This document shows, piece by piece, positions 25,278-33,985 of a DNA stretch of 64,000 bases. Below the pieces are notes generated by a model. That model ran no database searches. It was not told where the DNA came from and saw only the letters and a program-made list of their open reading frames with translations. The DNA is from DASPPM01 sp052143835 (GTDB lineage Bacteria > Pseudomonadota > Alphaproteobacteria > JACZXZ01), in assembly GCA_052143835.1 (NCBI GenBank), contig JBKQRV010000191.1:1-64000 (forward strand), given 5' to 3'. The first letter of the stretch is position 1. Each line of letters begins with the position of its first letter. The position numbers and the translations under genes are program-made.

Positions 25278-26090
25278 TTAGCGGTCAGCGGCGAGGCGAA
25301 GAAACTGCCGCTTCAATGCGTTGACCCGGGCGAGATAGGTCGCTGCCTCGCGATCGCCGCAGCGCTCATTGGGGGTCAAATGGTAGCCGCGGCGCGCGAA
25401 GGCCATGGCCGGACCCGCGCCGCAAAGATGGATGAGGGCAGCAAGATCCTGCTTCTGCCGTGCACTTACTCTCGCCTTGGGCCGGTGCCCGAGAATCGCC
25501 TGAACGTTGCGGTCCAAGAATAAGGCCGCAAGCTCGACGGCGTCGCCAGGCACGATACGTGAGTAGAAATCGTTGGGCCGACAGCCGTCCTCGACGACCG
25601 CATGGTCGCGCATGCAATATCGCCGCGCCTCGGCGAAGGCCGCGTCGGTCATCTGGTACATGCCGACGGCACTCGAGGCAGGCGCAAAAATCGCCAACGG
25701 ATGCCAGGTCAGTTGCCAGCGCCAATAGGTGTGCGCCAAAGGGTTGCCCGCGCCCTCGACTTGGGCAAGGGCGGCCAGCAGCTCGGGCGTTATGGTGGCG
25801 GTGGAATAGATGCGGAAGAGCGGCTCATAGTGCCGCCACGTCTCGGCTGGCGACTTGTTGAACGAGCTCCCGAAGGGAAAGAGCATTTCGCTCGGTTTGC
25901 GCGCGACCTGATAGACGAGGTCGGTCGCGGAAAGCACCGCGAGGAGCATCGTCGCGACGACAAAGCCCGTCACCACGGGCGGCGCCGCGCTCACTCTTCG
26001 GCGCAGCCAGCCAGCGCGCTCAATCGAGCGGCGGAGCCAATAGGGTAGACCGACCTCGACCCTGTCGAGGGGCGACGACGAAATGGACAT
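25278..26090 (-). CDS. Membrane-anchored lytic-transglycosylase-like protein
   Basis: The 270-residue product is taken from the ATG at 26090; an extension to 26285 runs through a repeat and is not used. It has an N-terminal membrane segment (PPVVTGFVVATMLLAVLSATDLVYQVA). A lysozyme-like SLT region follows, with the candidate catalytic Glu in 'ITPELLAALAQVEGAGNPLAHTYWRW' and 'SSAVGMYQMTDAAFAEARRYC'. It probably cleaves peptidoglycan from the periplasmic face. The 3' end abuts the amidohydrolase remnant. Confidence 0.75.
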   Translation of the reverse strand: MSISSSPLDRVEVGLPYWLRRSIERAGWLRRRVSAAPPVVTGFVVATMLLAVLSATDLVYQVARKPSEMLFPFGSSFNKSPAETWRHYEPLFRIYSTATITPELLAALAQVEGAGNPLAHTYWRWQLTWHPLAIFAPASSAVGMYQMTDAAFAEARRYCMRDHAVVEDGCRPNDFYSRIVPGDAVELAALFLDRNVQAILGHRPKARVSARQKQDLAALIHLCGAGPAMAFARRGYHLTPNERCGDREAATYLARVNALKRQFLRLAADR

Positions 26091-26132
26091 GATGCCACCA
26101 TTATGCGCTCGTGCGCGGCAGCACGCCAGCGG

Positions 26133-26301
26133 GGGGTAGTGACTCAGTTTCACCTCATCCTTCGAGACGGCCGCTTCGCGGCCTCCCCCGGGCACTTCGT
26201 CCCGGGGGTGAAACCCGAACTCCAAGTCCTCATCCTGAGGAGCGTCGCGCCTGCGACGCGTCTCGAAGGATGGGGACTTGGGCAACGTGACCTACTACCC
26301 C
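26133..26301. repeat. Palindromic intergenic element
   Basis: Outer arms GGGGTAGT (26133-26140) and ACTACCCC (26294-26301) enclose a 13-bp perfect inverted repeat, CATCCTTCGAGAC (26156-26168) with GTCTCGAAGGATG (26260-26272). Smaller hairpins lie inside (GGCCGCTTCGCGGCC; CCCCCGGG...CCCGGGGG). It resembles the dispersed palindromes common in alphaproteobacterial intergenic DNA. It occupies most of the gene-free stretch 26091-26426. Confidence 0.7.
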
Positions 26302-26426
26302 AGCGGGGGATTGTAGGAATGCCGTCACCGGACGTGTCGCGAGCGGATTGCGGCGGGTGCCCAGGCCGAAAGGGGCGACTCGATAGGAAAGGCCGTCTTT
26401 ATAGGCGTCCGGAAAATCGATGACGA

Positions 26427-27272
26427 CTACCTCTTCGTCGGCACGGCAAGCTTTTTGAATGCTCGGACTGCGCCGATAATGGCGTTCTCGACCGGCAGGC
26501 GCTCAATGCTTGATGCTCCGACGAATCCCTGTGCGGTGGTCCGCTCCAGAACATAGGCCACATCTTGCGGGTCTTCCATCGGCCCACCGTGCGCCAAGGC
26601 GATCACGTCCGGATTCGCAGCGCGTGCTGCATCGATGATGCTCTGTGTCGCCCTTGCAGCTTCGTCGAGCGACATGGCTTTTCCCGCGCCGATCGTCCCG
26701 CCGCTGGTGAGCCCGACATGAGGAACGATCAAGTCTACGCCCGCTTGGGCCATCTGGACGCCTTCCTCGGGGGTGCGGATGTAGCAGGTCGTATAGAGGC
26801 CAACCTCTCGAGCCGTCGCGATCATTTCGACCTCGCGGGCGAAGCCCAATCCGACGGACTCGAAGTCACGGCGGATATCGCCGTCGAAGCGGCATATGGT
26901 CGGATAGTTGATCACTCCGGAAAACCCGACTTTACGAAGCTGCTCGAGAAACTTGCGCATGTTCCGTGTCGGATCGGTGCCGCACACTCCAGCCATCACG
27001 GGCGTCTTCTTTACGGCTGGAAGCACGTGATTCTCGCCGAGCTCCAGCACGATCTCGTTGGCATTTCCGTACGGCATCAGCCCGCAAATGGACGGCAAGC
27101 CGTCCATGCGGAACTTGCCGCTATTGTAAATGACGATCAGGTCGATGCCGCCAAGTTCCGCACATTTTGCGGAGAGCCCGTTTCCGGCGCCCGCGACGAT
27201 GATCGCACTGCCCGCTGAGATGGTGGCCTGCAGGCGGGCCGCCACCTCGTCTCGCGTGTATCTATGTCCCAT
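26427..27272 (-). CDS. PEP-hydrolase-like TIM-barrel protein (C-terminal half of Tm-1-type proteins)
   Basis: The 281-residue product starts at the ATG at 27272 after GCGAGGGACAC. It has the family's 'GSAIIVAGAGNGLSAKCAELGGIDLIVIYNSGKFRMDG' N-terminus, then 'PVMAGVCGTDPTRNM' and 'GVDLIVPHVGLTSGGTIG'. In plant and fungal proteins this barrel is fused behind a UPF0261 (Tm-1) domain; here the UPF0261 protein is the adjacent gene, 48 bases upstream. Its reaction is not established from the sequence. It is the last gene of a probable five-gene operon. GC content is visibly lower than in the flanking LIV and Dpp regions. Confidence 0.85.
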   Translation of the reverse strand: MGHRYTRDEVAARLQATISAGSAIIVAGAGNGLSAKCAELGGIDLIVIYNSGKFRMDGLPSICGLMPYGNANEIVLELGENHVLPAVKKTPVMAGVCGTDPTRNMRKFLEQLRKVGFSGVINYPTICRFDGDIRRDFESVGLGFAREVEMIATAREVGLYTTCYIRTPEEGVQMAQAGVDLIVPHVGLTSGGTIGAGKAMSLDEAARATQSIIDAARAANPDVIALAHGGPMEDPQDVAYVLERTTAQGFVGASSIERLPVENAIIGAVRAFKKLAVPTKR

Positions 27273-27320
27273 GTGTCCCTCGCGCAAAGCGTTTCCGGTT
27301 CAAGCCGATCCGGTCACGCG

Positions 27321-28583
27321 TCAATTCGCCATCCTCGTCGGCGCGACGCCACTTGACCGCAGCATCTCCAGCAGCCGCGCGACGGCGGTTTCAGCGCAAA
27401 TTGGTTCGTTGATGTTTGCGTCAAGCTGCACGACCTCGCCACGATCCCCGAGCCGTTTGAGGGCTTCATTCATGAACGCCCGGTCGGTCTCCGGCGCGTA
27501 AAACACGCCGCCGGGGCGGTCGTACTCGGAGAATCCGCCAAGGGGCAGGATCAGAACCGCAGGGCGCTTCGCTTGGGCAAGCTTCTCGCCGACCCAGCGG
27601 CCGAGAATGACGTTCTCCTCGGTCGTGGTTCGCATCAGCGTCGTGTTTGGACTGTGCGAGTATAACAGCCGGTCTGCGTATTTCGCAGGCACCGTGTCCG
27701 GGGTCGTGAAGTTGACCATGTCCATCGCTCCCGGCAACACGACCTGCGGAACGCCGCGAGTTCCCGCCGCTTGCAGACGACGGGGACCGGCACTCAAGAC
27801 TCCACCGCAGAGCTCGTCCGCGAGCTCGGTCGTCGTCAAGTCGAGCACGGCATCAATGACACCTTGCTCGACCAACTCCTCCATCGCTCGCCCGCCTGCG
27901 CCGTTTGCATGGAAAATCAGCGTCTCGCAGCCGGCCTTCGTCAGCAACTCGTAGCAGCGCATCGCCGCCGGAGTGGTTACGCCGAAAGAGGTGACGGCAA
28001 CCCTAGGACGCCCGGCGTCATCGCTGAGGGGTCCTAATGCCGCGCCCATCTCGACCATGCCGCAAATCGCCGCGGCGCCGTTTGTCAACACGCTGCGGAG
28101 GATCGTGTTCATCCCGATGATGTCCGTAATCGTGTTGACCATGACGATGTCGCGGGTGCCGACGAAGCCGGCAGCCTTCGCCGTCGCCGCCATCGTGGAG
28201 ATCATCACCTTGGGAACCCCGACGGGAAGTGCGCGCATGGCCGCAGTGGCCACCGCCGTCCCGGAGCCGCCACCTAGGCCGAGGATCCCGTCGAGAGCGC
28301 CCTCACGATGGAGCGTCGTGACCACCGCCACGGCGCCCGCCGACATGGCCGCAAGCGCCGCTCCACGGTCTTTGGCGGCAATCAGTTCGTCGAGCTCGAC
28401 GCCGGCTGCGCGCGCGACTTCCCGGCGGGTCCTGGTCGGAGGCAATCCCGGCTCGCCCAGGACTCCGATATCGATGAGGACCGCGTCGTGCCCGCGGTCC
28501 TCGATAAAGGCCTTGATGAACGCCGCGTGCTCGCCCTTTGTATCGAGCGTGCACAGGACCGCGATCTGTTTCGGCTTTCCCAT
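27321..28583 (-). CDS. Tm-1-like ATP-binding (UPF0261) protein
   Basis: The 420-residue product matches UPF0261: 'IAVLCTLDTKGEHAAFIKAFIEDRGHDAVLIDIGVLG' at the N-terminus, 'GALDGILGLGGGSGTAVATAAMRALPVGVPKVMISTMA' and 'FVGTRDIVMVNTITDIIGMNTILRSVL'. This is the domain that binds viral replication protein in tomato Tm-1 and is otherwise bacterial and of unknown enzymatic role. It lies between the symporter (24 bases upstream) and the PEP-hydrolase-like gene. The pair reproduces the Tm-1 domain order as two genes. Confidence 0.9.
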   Translation of the reverse strand: MGKPKQIAVLCTLDTKGEHAAFIKAFIEDRGHDAVLIDIGVLGEPGLPPTRTRREVARAAGVELDELIAAKDRGAALAAMSAGAVAVVTTLHREGALDGILGLGGGSGTAVATAAMRALPVGVPKVMISTMAATAKAAGFVGTRDIVMVNTITDIIGMNTILRSVLTNGAAAICGMVEMGAALGPLSDDAGRPRVAVTSFGVTTPAAMRCYELLTKAGCETLIFHANGAGGRAMEELVEQGVIDAVLDLTTTELADELCGGVLSAGPRRLQAAGTRGVPQVVLPGAMDMVNFTTPDTVPAKYADRLLYSHSPNTTLMRTTTEENVILGRWVGEKLAQAKRPAVLILPLGGFSEYDRPGGVFYAPETDRAFMNEALKRLGDRGEVVQLDANINEPICAETAVARLLEMLRSSGVAPTRMAN

Positions 28584-28607
28584 GGCTTTGTCTTGCCGCT
28601 GCCGCTC

Positions 28608-30140
28608 TCACCCCTCGGCTTCAACGTAGTCGCCCGGCGCCGTCGCATCGGTCCGACGCCGCAGGCCAGCCATTGCGCAGAGCAGCGAACCGGTGCTGCA
28701 GACGATGACATTGGCGACGAACGCCGACAGTGCCGCGTAGGCAGGGATGACGGTGCCGAAGAGATGCAGCGGATAGATGGTGGAGTTGAATCCCATCTCT
28801 GCCGACATCCAAGTGCCCCAGCCCATGCCGACCACCCAGCCGGCGAACAGCGCCGCCGGGTGAAAGTACCGCGTATAGAGCCCGAAGATGATGGCCGGGA
28901 AGGTTTGCAGAATCCAGATCCCGCCGAGCAGCTGCAAGTTGATTGCATAGCGGGTCGGCATGAAGATGACAAAGGCGAGCGCGCCCAGCTTGACCACGAG
29001 GGAGGCGAGCTTGGCGATGTGGGTTTCCTGCTCCTGCGAAACCCGCGGGTTGACGTGCTCCTTCCAGATGTTGCGGACGAAGATATTGGCGGCTGAGATC
29101 GACATGACCGCCGCCGGCACCAGCGCGCCGATGGCGATCGCCGCCAGGAAGAATCCGCTGAACCAATCCGGGAAGTTGTTGAACAGCATCGCCGGCACGA
29201 TGCCGTTCGGTGTCGCCGAGACCGTGCCGGTGGCGATGCACATCAGGCCGAGCAGCAGTACCATGGTGAACATGATGTTGTAAATCGGCAGGAACACCGC
29301 GTTGCGCCGGATGACGTCACCGCTGGAGGACGCCAGAAAGGCGGTAACATTGTGCGGATACATGTAGGCAGCCAGCGCCGAGCCGATCGCCAAGCTGACA
29401 TAAGGGATGTAGGCGCCGGGCGTCAGAATCAGACTGCCGGGCGGCGTGCGCGTCGGAAGTACTGTGGCCGCGATGTGGAAGATCGCGCCGAAGCCGCCGA
29501 CCTTGATCGGGATGATGATGACGACCGCCAGCACCGCGATATAGACCATCGCATCCTTGACGAAGGCGATCATCGCCGGCGCGCGCAGGCCGCTCGTGTA
29601 GGTGTAGAACGCCAGAATGAGAAAGGCGACGATCAGCGGGATGTCGCCCACGAAGCCCTCGCCGCCGATGCCCAGCGCGCCGATCACCACTTCGAGCCCG
29701 AGCAGCTGCAGCGCGATATAGGGCATGGTGGCGAGCAGCCCGGTGACGGCAACGGCCAGCGCGAGCGCGCGGCTGCCGTAGCGGCCGCGAACGAAATCGG
29801 CGGTGGTGACGTAGCCATGGCGGCGGCAGACCGCCCAGAGCCGCGGCATTGCCATGAACGCGAAAGGATAGATGAAGATCGAGTAGGGCAAGGTGAACAG
29901 ACCGATCGCTCCCGCGCCCCACATCAGCCCCGGCACTGCGATGAACACGTAGGCGGTGTAGAAATCGCCGCCGATCAGGAACCAAGTGATGATCGGGCCG
30001 AAGCGGCGCCCGGCCAGCCCCCATTCATGGATCAGGCTGAGATTGCCGCGCTTCCAACGCGCGGCGATGAAGCCCAAGAGCGTGACGAGGGTGAAGAAGA
30101 CGACGACGATGACGAGCGCTTCCCATTTGACCGTGCTCAT
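28608..30140 (-). CDS. Sodium:solute symporter (SSS family)
   Basis: The 510-residue product starts at the ATG at 30140 (GGGAGACCGGCG upstream), overlapping the DUF3311 stop by 4 bases. It has about 13 hydrophobic segments. SSS-type sequences include 'EWGLAGRRFGPIITWFLIGGDFYTAYVFIAVPG', 'YGYVTTADFVRGRYGSRALALAVAV'-like region and 'YTYTSGLRAPAMIAFVKDAMVY'. It would import a carboxylate or similar solute with sodium. The DUF3311 partner and the downstream Tm-1 pair suggest dedicated uptake of the compound these enzymes process. Confidence 0.9.
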   Translation of the reverse strand: MSTVKWEALVIVVVFFTLVTLLGFIAARWKRGNLSLIHEWGLAGRRFGPIITWFLIGGDFYTAYVFIAVPGLMWGAGAIGLFTLPYSIFIYPFAFMAMPRLWAVCRRHGYVTTADFVRGRYGSRALALAVAVTGLLATMPYIALQLLGLEVVIGALGIGGEGFVGDIPLIVAFLILAFYTYTSGLRAPAMIAFVKDAMVYIAVLAVVIIIPIKVGGFGAIFHIAATVLPTRTPPGSLILTPGAYIPYVSLAIGSALAAYMYPHNVTAFLASSSGDVIRRNAVFLPIYNIMFTMVLLLGLMCIATGTVSATPNGIVPAMLFNNFPDWFSGFFLAAIAIGALVPAAVMSISAANIFVRNIWKEHVNPRVSQEQETHIAKLASLVVKLGALAFVIFMPTRYAINLQLLGGIWILQTFPAIIFGLYTRYFHPAALFAGWVVGMGWGTWMSAEMGFNSTIYPLHLFGTVIPAYAALSAFVANVIVCSTGSLLCAMAGLRRRTDATAPGDYVEAEG

Positions 30141-30340
30141 CGCCGGTCTCCCTTCTTCTTCTGCGTCGCTAGGTAGACGACGCCGGTCAACAGCGAGGCG
30201 AGCGGAACCCAGGCGATCTGATACCAGTAGAAGAACGGAAAGCCCCACAGCGTGGGCTCCGACCGCGCGTAGAAGGGCGGCCATAAGAGTGCGATAAAGG
30301 GGACCAGCAACAGCAGGTACGCCGGCTTGAATGCCCGCAT
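30137..30340 (-). CDS. DUF3311 small membrane protein
   Basis: The 67-residue product has two hydrophobic helices: 'YLLLLVPFIALLWPPFYA', then 'GFPFFYWYQIAWVPLASLLTGVVYL'. A basic tail (QKKKGDRR) follows. This is the standard form of the small subunit encoded before certain SSS symporters. The 4-base overlap with the symporter start supports translational coupling and a shared complex. Confidence 0.85.
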   Translation of the reverse strand: MRAFKPAYLLLLVPFIALLWPPFYARSEPTLWGFPFFYWYQIAWVPLASLLTGVVYLATQKKKGDRR

Positions 30341-30394
30341 GGTTTTCTCCCTCGTTCGATCGTCTTCTCGATCTCCACGTCCTCTGGATGTCCG

Positions 30395-31324
30395 TCAGCC
30401 CGGCCGCTGTACCCCCATGGCATGAAGGTGCAGGCCCTGCATGACCGCCTCGTGCGACGGCGTCGCTACGCCAAGCTCGGCGCCGAGCTTGACCACTGCG
30501 CCCGACAGCCATTCGAGCTCGAGACGCGAGCCGCGCTGCAGATCGGTATAGAGCGAGCCCTGGGAGTCGTAAGTCAATTTGTCGACGGTTTCGAGCACAT
30601 GCTCGGCATAATCCGCCGGCAGCTTGACACCTTTGGCGCGGGCAACGGCGACGGTCTCGCGCGCCAGCCCGTACAGGAGCTTGCGCCCCCAGGGATCCTC
30701 GCGAATAGGCCCCTCGGTGGACCGGCACAGCGCGGTCGCGCCGCTATGCGCGGTGATGAACGCGAATTTGCTCCAAAGCGCGACCTCGATGTCGTCGGCG
30801 ATCGTGGCGTCGATACCGGCGCGCAAGCAGGCGGCGAGCAGCCGCTCGACGCGCGGCGTTCGCCGGTTGTCGAGTTCGCCGAATTCGAGCGGCGCTATGG
30901 TGCCGAATTGTCGCACTACGCCGGGCTCGACGATCGTCGCCGGCGTCGCGGCATAGCCGCCGATGACATGCCGCGCGCCGAGCAACTCGACCAGCCGGCC
31001 CTCGGCATAGATGCCGTTCTGGAAGGAATAGACCGCGGTGTCACCGTGCAAGAGGCGCTTGATCAGCTCGGCCGCCCCGTCGGTGTCCCACAGTTTGACG
31101 CAGAACAGCACGATATCGGCCGTGCCGACCGTCGCCGCATCGTTCGTGAGATGCAACTTGTCGAGATGGAGGTCGCCGAGCGGGCTGTAGATTTGCAGCC
31201 CCTTCTCCCGCATCGCCTGAAGATGCGGTCCGCGCGCGATGAAATGCACTTCCTCGCCGGAAGCGGCCAGCCGCGCGCCGTAGTAGCAGCCGATCGCGCC
31301 GGCACCCATCACGGCGAATTTCAT
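30395..31324 (-). CDS. 2-dehydropantoate 2-reductase-like (PanE/ApbA family) oxidoreductase
   Basis: The 309-residue product starts with the NADP-binding motif 'KFAVMGAGAIGCYYGARLAASGEEVHFIAR'. It continues with 'LFCVKLWDTDGAAELI' and the catalytic Lys region 'LWSKFAFITAHSGATALCR', then 'LQRGSRLELEWLSGAVVKLG'. The last stretch is typical of PanE/ApbA. Being first in an operon with the SSS symporter and Tm-1 pair, it may reduce a 2-oxo acid in that pathway rather than make pantoate. That is inference. Confidence 0.85.
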   Translation of the reverse strand: MKFAVMGAGAIGCYYGARLAASGEEVHFIARGPHLQAMREKGLQIYSPLGDLHLDKLHLTNDAATVGTADIVLFCVKLWDTDGAAELIKRLLHGDTAVYSFQNGIYAEGRLVELLGARHVIGGYAATPATIVEPGVVRQFGTIAPLEFGELDNRRTPRVERLLAACLRAGIDATIADDIEVALWSKFAFITAHSGATALCRSTEGPIREDPWGRKLLYGLARETVAVARAKGVKLPADYAEHVLETVDKLTYDSQGSLYTDLQRGSRLELEWLSGAVVKLGAELGVATPSHEAVMQGLHLHAMGVQRPG

Positions 31325-31464
31325 CGTGCCGGCCCGAGCCGCGGGAAAATCGTCAAGCGCATGATTCCCTAAGATCGTTTTTTTATTTTAACCGACATCC
31401 CCCGGATTGCCGGCCAAACCGGCCCTTCCTTGGGGAGAGTACGCCCACCGCGGCTGCCGAGCCG

Positions 31465-32790
31465 TCACGCGACGAGCTGCAGGCCTTGCTGCAAGGCTTT
31501 CAGGTTGGCCTCGGCGACCGCGGGAGGCTGATAGCGGCGGATCGCTTCCTCGAGCGCCTCGGCCGGGATGAGCTTGGCGTCCGCCACCATGGCCGCGACG
31601 GCGAGGACGCTGGCCGTGAGCTTGCCGAGCGCCTTGGCCGTCTGCGAGAGCGCGATCCGCTTCACGCGCGCCTTGGTGTCGGGGAGCTCTATGGACTCGT
31701 CGACATAGAGCGTGCAGCTCTCGGGCAGCCGGCCGATCGACTTGCGGCTCTTCTTGAGCCCGTCCTCCGAAAGGACGGCGAAGTAATCCGGCTTGTCGAT
31801 CGCCGTGTATTCGATCCGCCCCGGCGAGAGGCTGATCTCCGACACCGAGTGGCCCGTCATCACGGTGATCGGATAGTCGTCCTTCTGGACCGCATCCAAT
31901 CCGCACAGCATTCCCGCGCGGGCGAGCAGCGTCGCCGTGCTCCTCACCTTCTGGCCGGCGCTGCCGGCGATGACGATGCCGACCTGCCGGTCCAAGGCGC
32001 TCTCGAAGGCCTTCTCGATCACCAGCCTTGGCAGCACCCTCGCCGTTTTGCTTGCCGCGCGATAGGCGGCACCGAACTCGGCCCGCGCCTTCTCGACGAG
32101 GAGGCCCGTGCGCATGCCGGTTGAGTTGGCGAGTGCCGCCAGCTCGCGCTTGTTCATGGCGTTCTGCGGCGTGTAATAGGCCGTGCACAGCTCCCAGACA
32201 TCGAGCACGGCAAAGCCGGGATAGCGGACGCCGTCCACGATGCGGTCCGCGAGATCGGCGTCATGGGTCATGCCGCGGTAGACCCGGCCGGCACCCGCCG
32301 CGATCACCGTGGCGCAGATGTCGAGGGGACCTTCCACGTTGCCGCCGGGCGTGGTGGCGGTCCGCCCGCCGAGCGGGGTGGTCACGGAGTGCTGTCCCCC
32401 GGTCATTCCGTAGTTGAAATTGTTCGCGATGATCAGCGTGAGATCCAGGTTCCGCCGCGCGGCGTTGAGCAGGTGCGCGCCGCCGATGCCGCAGCCGCCG
32501 TCGCCCATCAGCACGATCACGGTCAGCTCCGGCCGCGCCAGCTTGAGGCCGGTCGCGTAGGTGAGCGAGCGGCCGTGGAGGCCATGGAAGCCGTTGGTGA
32601 CGAAATAGGGATCCGAGAGGCCGATGCAGCCGATGTCGGTGACGATGACGGTCTTGCGCGGATCGAGCTGGAGCTTGACCAGTGCCCTGTCCAGCTCCTT
32701 GAGCAGGCGCTCATGGCCGCAGCCGGGACAGAACGGGAGCGGACCCGCCTCCTTGTTCATGTAGGTCTGGAGCACGGCGGCATCCATCAC
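31465..32790 (-). CDS. 2-oxoacid:ferredoxin oxidoreductase, fused beta (TPP) and gamma subunits
   Basis: The 441-residue product has the TPP-binding beta subunit at residues 1-250: PFCPGCGHERLL (Cys21 and Cys24), VLMGDGGCGIGG near 94-104 and NNFNYGMTGGQHS. A gamma (catalytic) domain follows from about residue 255: 'GIVIAGSAGQKVRSTATLLARAG' and 'VMTGHSVSEISLSPGRIEY'. The more familiar arrangement joins gamma to alpha or leaves it separate. It decarboxylates a 2-oxo acid to acyl-CoA while reducing ferredoxin, together with the alpha subunit whose gene overlaps by 4 bases. Confidence 0.88.
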   Translation of the reverse strand: MMDAAVLQTYMNKEAGPLPFCPGCGHERLLKELDRALVKLQLDPRKTVIVTDIGCIGLSDPYFVTNGFHGLHGRSLTYATGLKLARPELTVIVLMGDGGCGIGGAHLLNAARRNLDLTLIIANNFNYGMTGGQHSVTTPLGGRTATTPGGNVEGPLDICATVIAAGAGRVYRGMTHDADLADRIVDGVRYPGFAVLDVWELCTAYYTPQNAMNKRELAALANSTGMRTGLLVEKARAEFGAAYRAASKTARVLPRLVIEKAFESALDRQVGIVIAGSAGQKVRSTATLLARAGMLCGLDAVQKDDYPITVMTGHSVSEISLSPGRIEYTAIDKPDYFAVLSEDGLKKSRKSIGRLPESCTLYVDESIELPDTKARVKRIALSQTAKALGKLTASVLAVAAMVADAKLIPAEALEEAIRRYQPPAVAEANLKALQQGLQLVA

Positions 32791-33908
32791 AGTTCTCCTC
32801 GGACCATGATTTCGCTCGGCGAGATGAGTGTGGTGTCCATTCGGTTGACCCCGGACACGCGAACGCCGGCGGGTGCCAGCCGCTCGACCTCGCGGCGGTA
32901 TTGGCCCAGGTTCATTTCCGGCACGACCGCCCGGCGCACGCCCGCCAAAGCCCGTCTGAGCGCGCTCTCCGGCACCGGGTAGAGCGTCTGCAGCACCAGC
33001 GAGGAGACCTTGCGGCCCTTCTGGCGCGCCTCCCGGACGGCCATGCGCGCGGCCCTCGAGGTGACGCCGTAGCTCACCAGCAGCGTCTCGGCACCCTCCT
33101 CGGGATCGTAGCGGTAGAGTGCTATGTCGTCGGCCGCCGCCTCGATCTTGGCCGCGTAGTGCTCGATCATCTCCTGGATGATCTCGGGGTCCGCGGTCAG
33201 GCGGCCGGCCTTGTTGTGGGTCGAGGTCGTGTAGCGCGTGAGGGCGCCCGCGCCGAAATCCGCGAGGGCCGGCACCTCGTCTGCCCGTTCGAACTGATGC
33301 GGGTTATAGGGGACACCCTCGAGCGGACGCTTGCGCGAGACGAGCGGCGGCAGCTCGATCGCGTCGAGATCGACCGCCTCGCTCGTCATGCTGACCTCCT
33401 TGTTCGACAGCACGAACACCGGCGTGCGGTAGGTCTCCGCCAGGTTGAAGGCGCGGTAGGTCAGCTCGTAGGCTTCCGCCACCGTGGCCGGGCACAGCGC
33501 GATGATCGGCAGCCCGCCCGAGGTGCACCAGCGGGCGAACTGGATGTCGCCGTCGGCCCCCTTGGTCGCCGAGCCCGTCGCCGGCCCCTGGCGCTGCACG
33601 TCCACGATGACGAGCGGCGTCTCGCCCATGATGGCCAGTCCGATATTCTCGCTGTAGAGGCTGATGCCCGGCCCGCTGGTGGCCGTCATCGCCTTCCAGC
33701 CGGCCATGGCGGCCCCGATGCAAAAGCCGATCGAGGCGATTTCGTCTTCGGCCTGGAGCGCTACCCCGCCCTCGCTCGGCAGCAGATCCATCATGTGGCT
33801 CAAGATCGTCGAGGCCGGCGTTATCGGATAGCCCGCGAAGAACCGGCACCCCGCCTTGACCGCCGCGCGCGCGATGGCCTCGTTGCCCTCGATGAATTCC
33901 AAGCCCAC
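32787..33908 (-). CDS. 2-oxoacid:ferredoxin oxidoreductase alpha subunit
   Basis: A GTG at 33908 is chosen because GAGGGAGGG lies 6 bases before it. The longer reading to 33986 would start inside an FNR-type operator. The 373-residue product starts VGLEFIEGNEAIARAAVKAGC and continues FFAGYPITPASTI, 'AMAGWKAMTATSGPGISLYSENIGLA' and 'VDVQRQGPATGSATKGADGD'. These are the pyrimidine-binding and CoA-region features of KorA/PorA alpha subunits. No ferredoxin domain is attached, so an external ferredoxin is needed. Confidence 0.9.
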   Translation of the reverse strand: MGLEFIEGNEAIARAAVKAGCRFFAGYPITPASTILSHMMDLLPSEGGVALQAEDEIASIGFCIGAAMAGWKAMTATSGPGISLYSENIGLAIMGETPLVIVDVQRQGPATGSATKGADGDIQFARWCTSGGLPIIALCPATVAEAYELTYRAFNLAETYRTPVFVLSNKEVSMTSEAVDLDAIELPPLVSRKRPLEGVPYNPHQFERADEVPALADFGAGALTRYTTSTHNKAGRLTADPEIIQEMIEHYAAKIEAAADDIALYRYDPEEGAETLLVSYGVTSRAARMAVREARQKGRKVSSLVLQTLYPVPESALRRALAGVRRAVVPEMNLGQYRREVERLAPAGVRVSGVNRMDTTLISPSEIMVRGEL

Positions 33909-33985
33909 AAGACCCTCCCTCGCCCCGCGCAGAATGGGCTGCCAAGCGTCGGTATAGTGATCATGGATCCAAGGGCTTCCGCGCA

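Noticed and set aside
31378..31392. T-run as a terminator for the oxidoreductase operon
   Set aside because: On the strand of that operon it reads as an A-run, and the nearby GCCGG/CCGGC stem is not adjacent; more likely part of the promoter region of the PanE-like gene.
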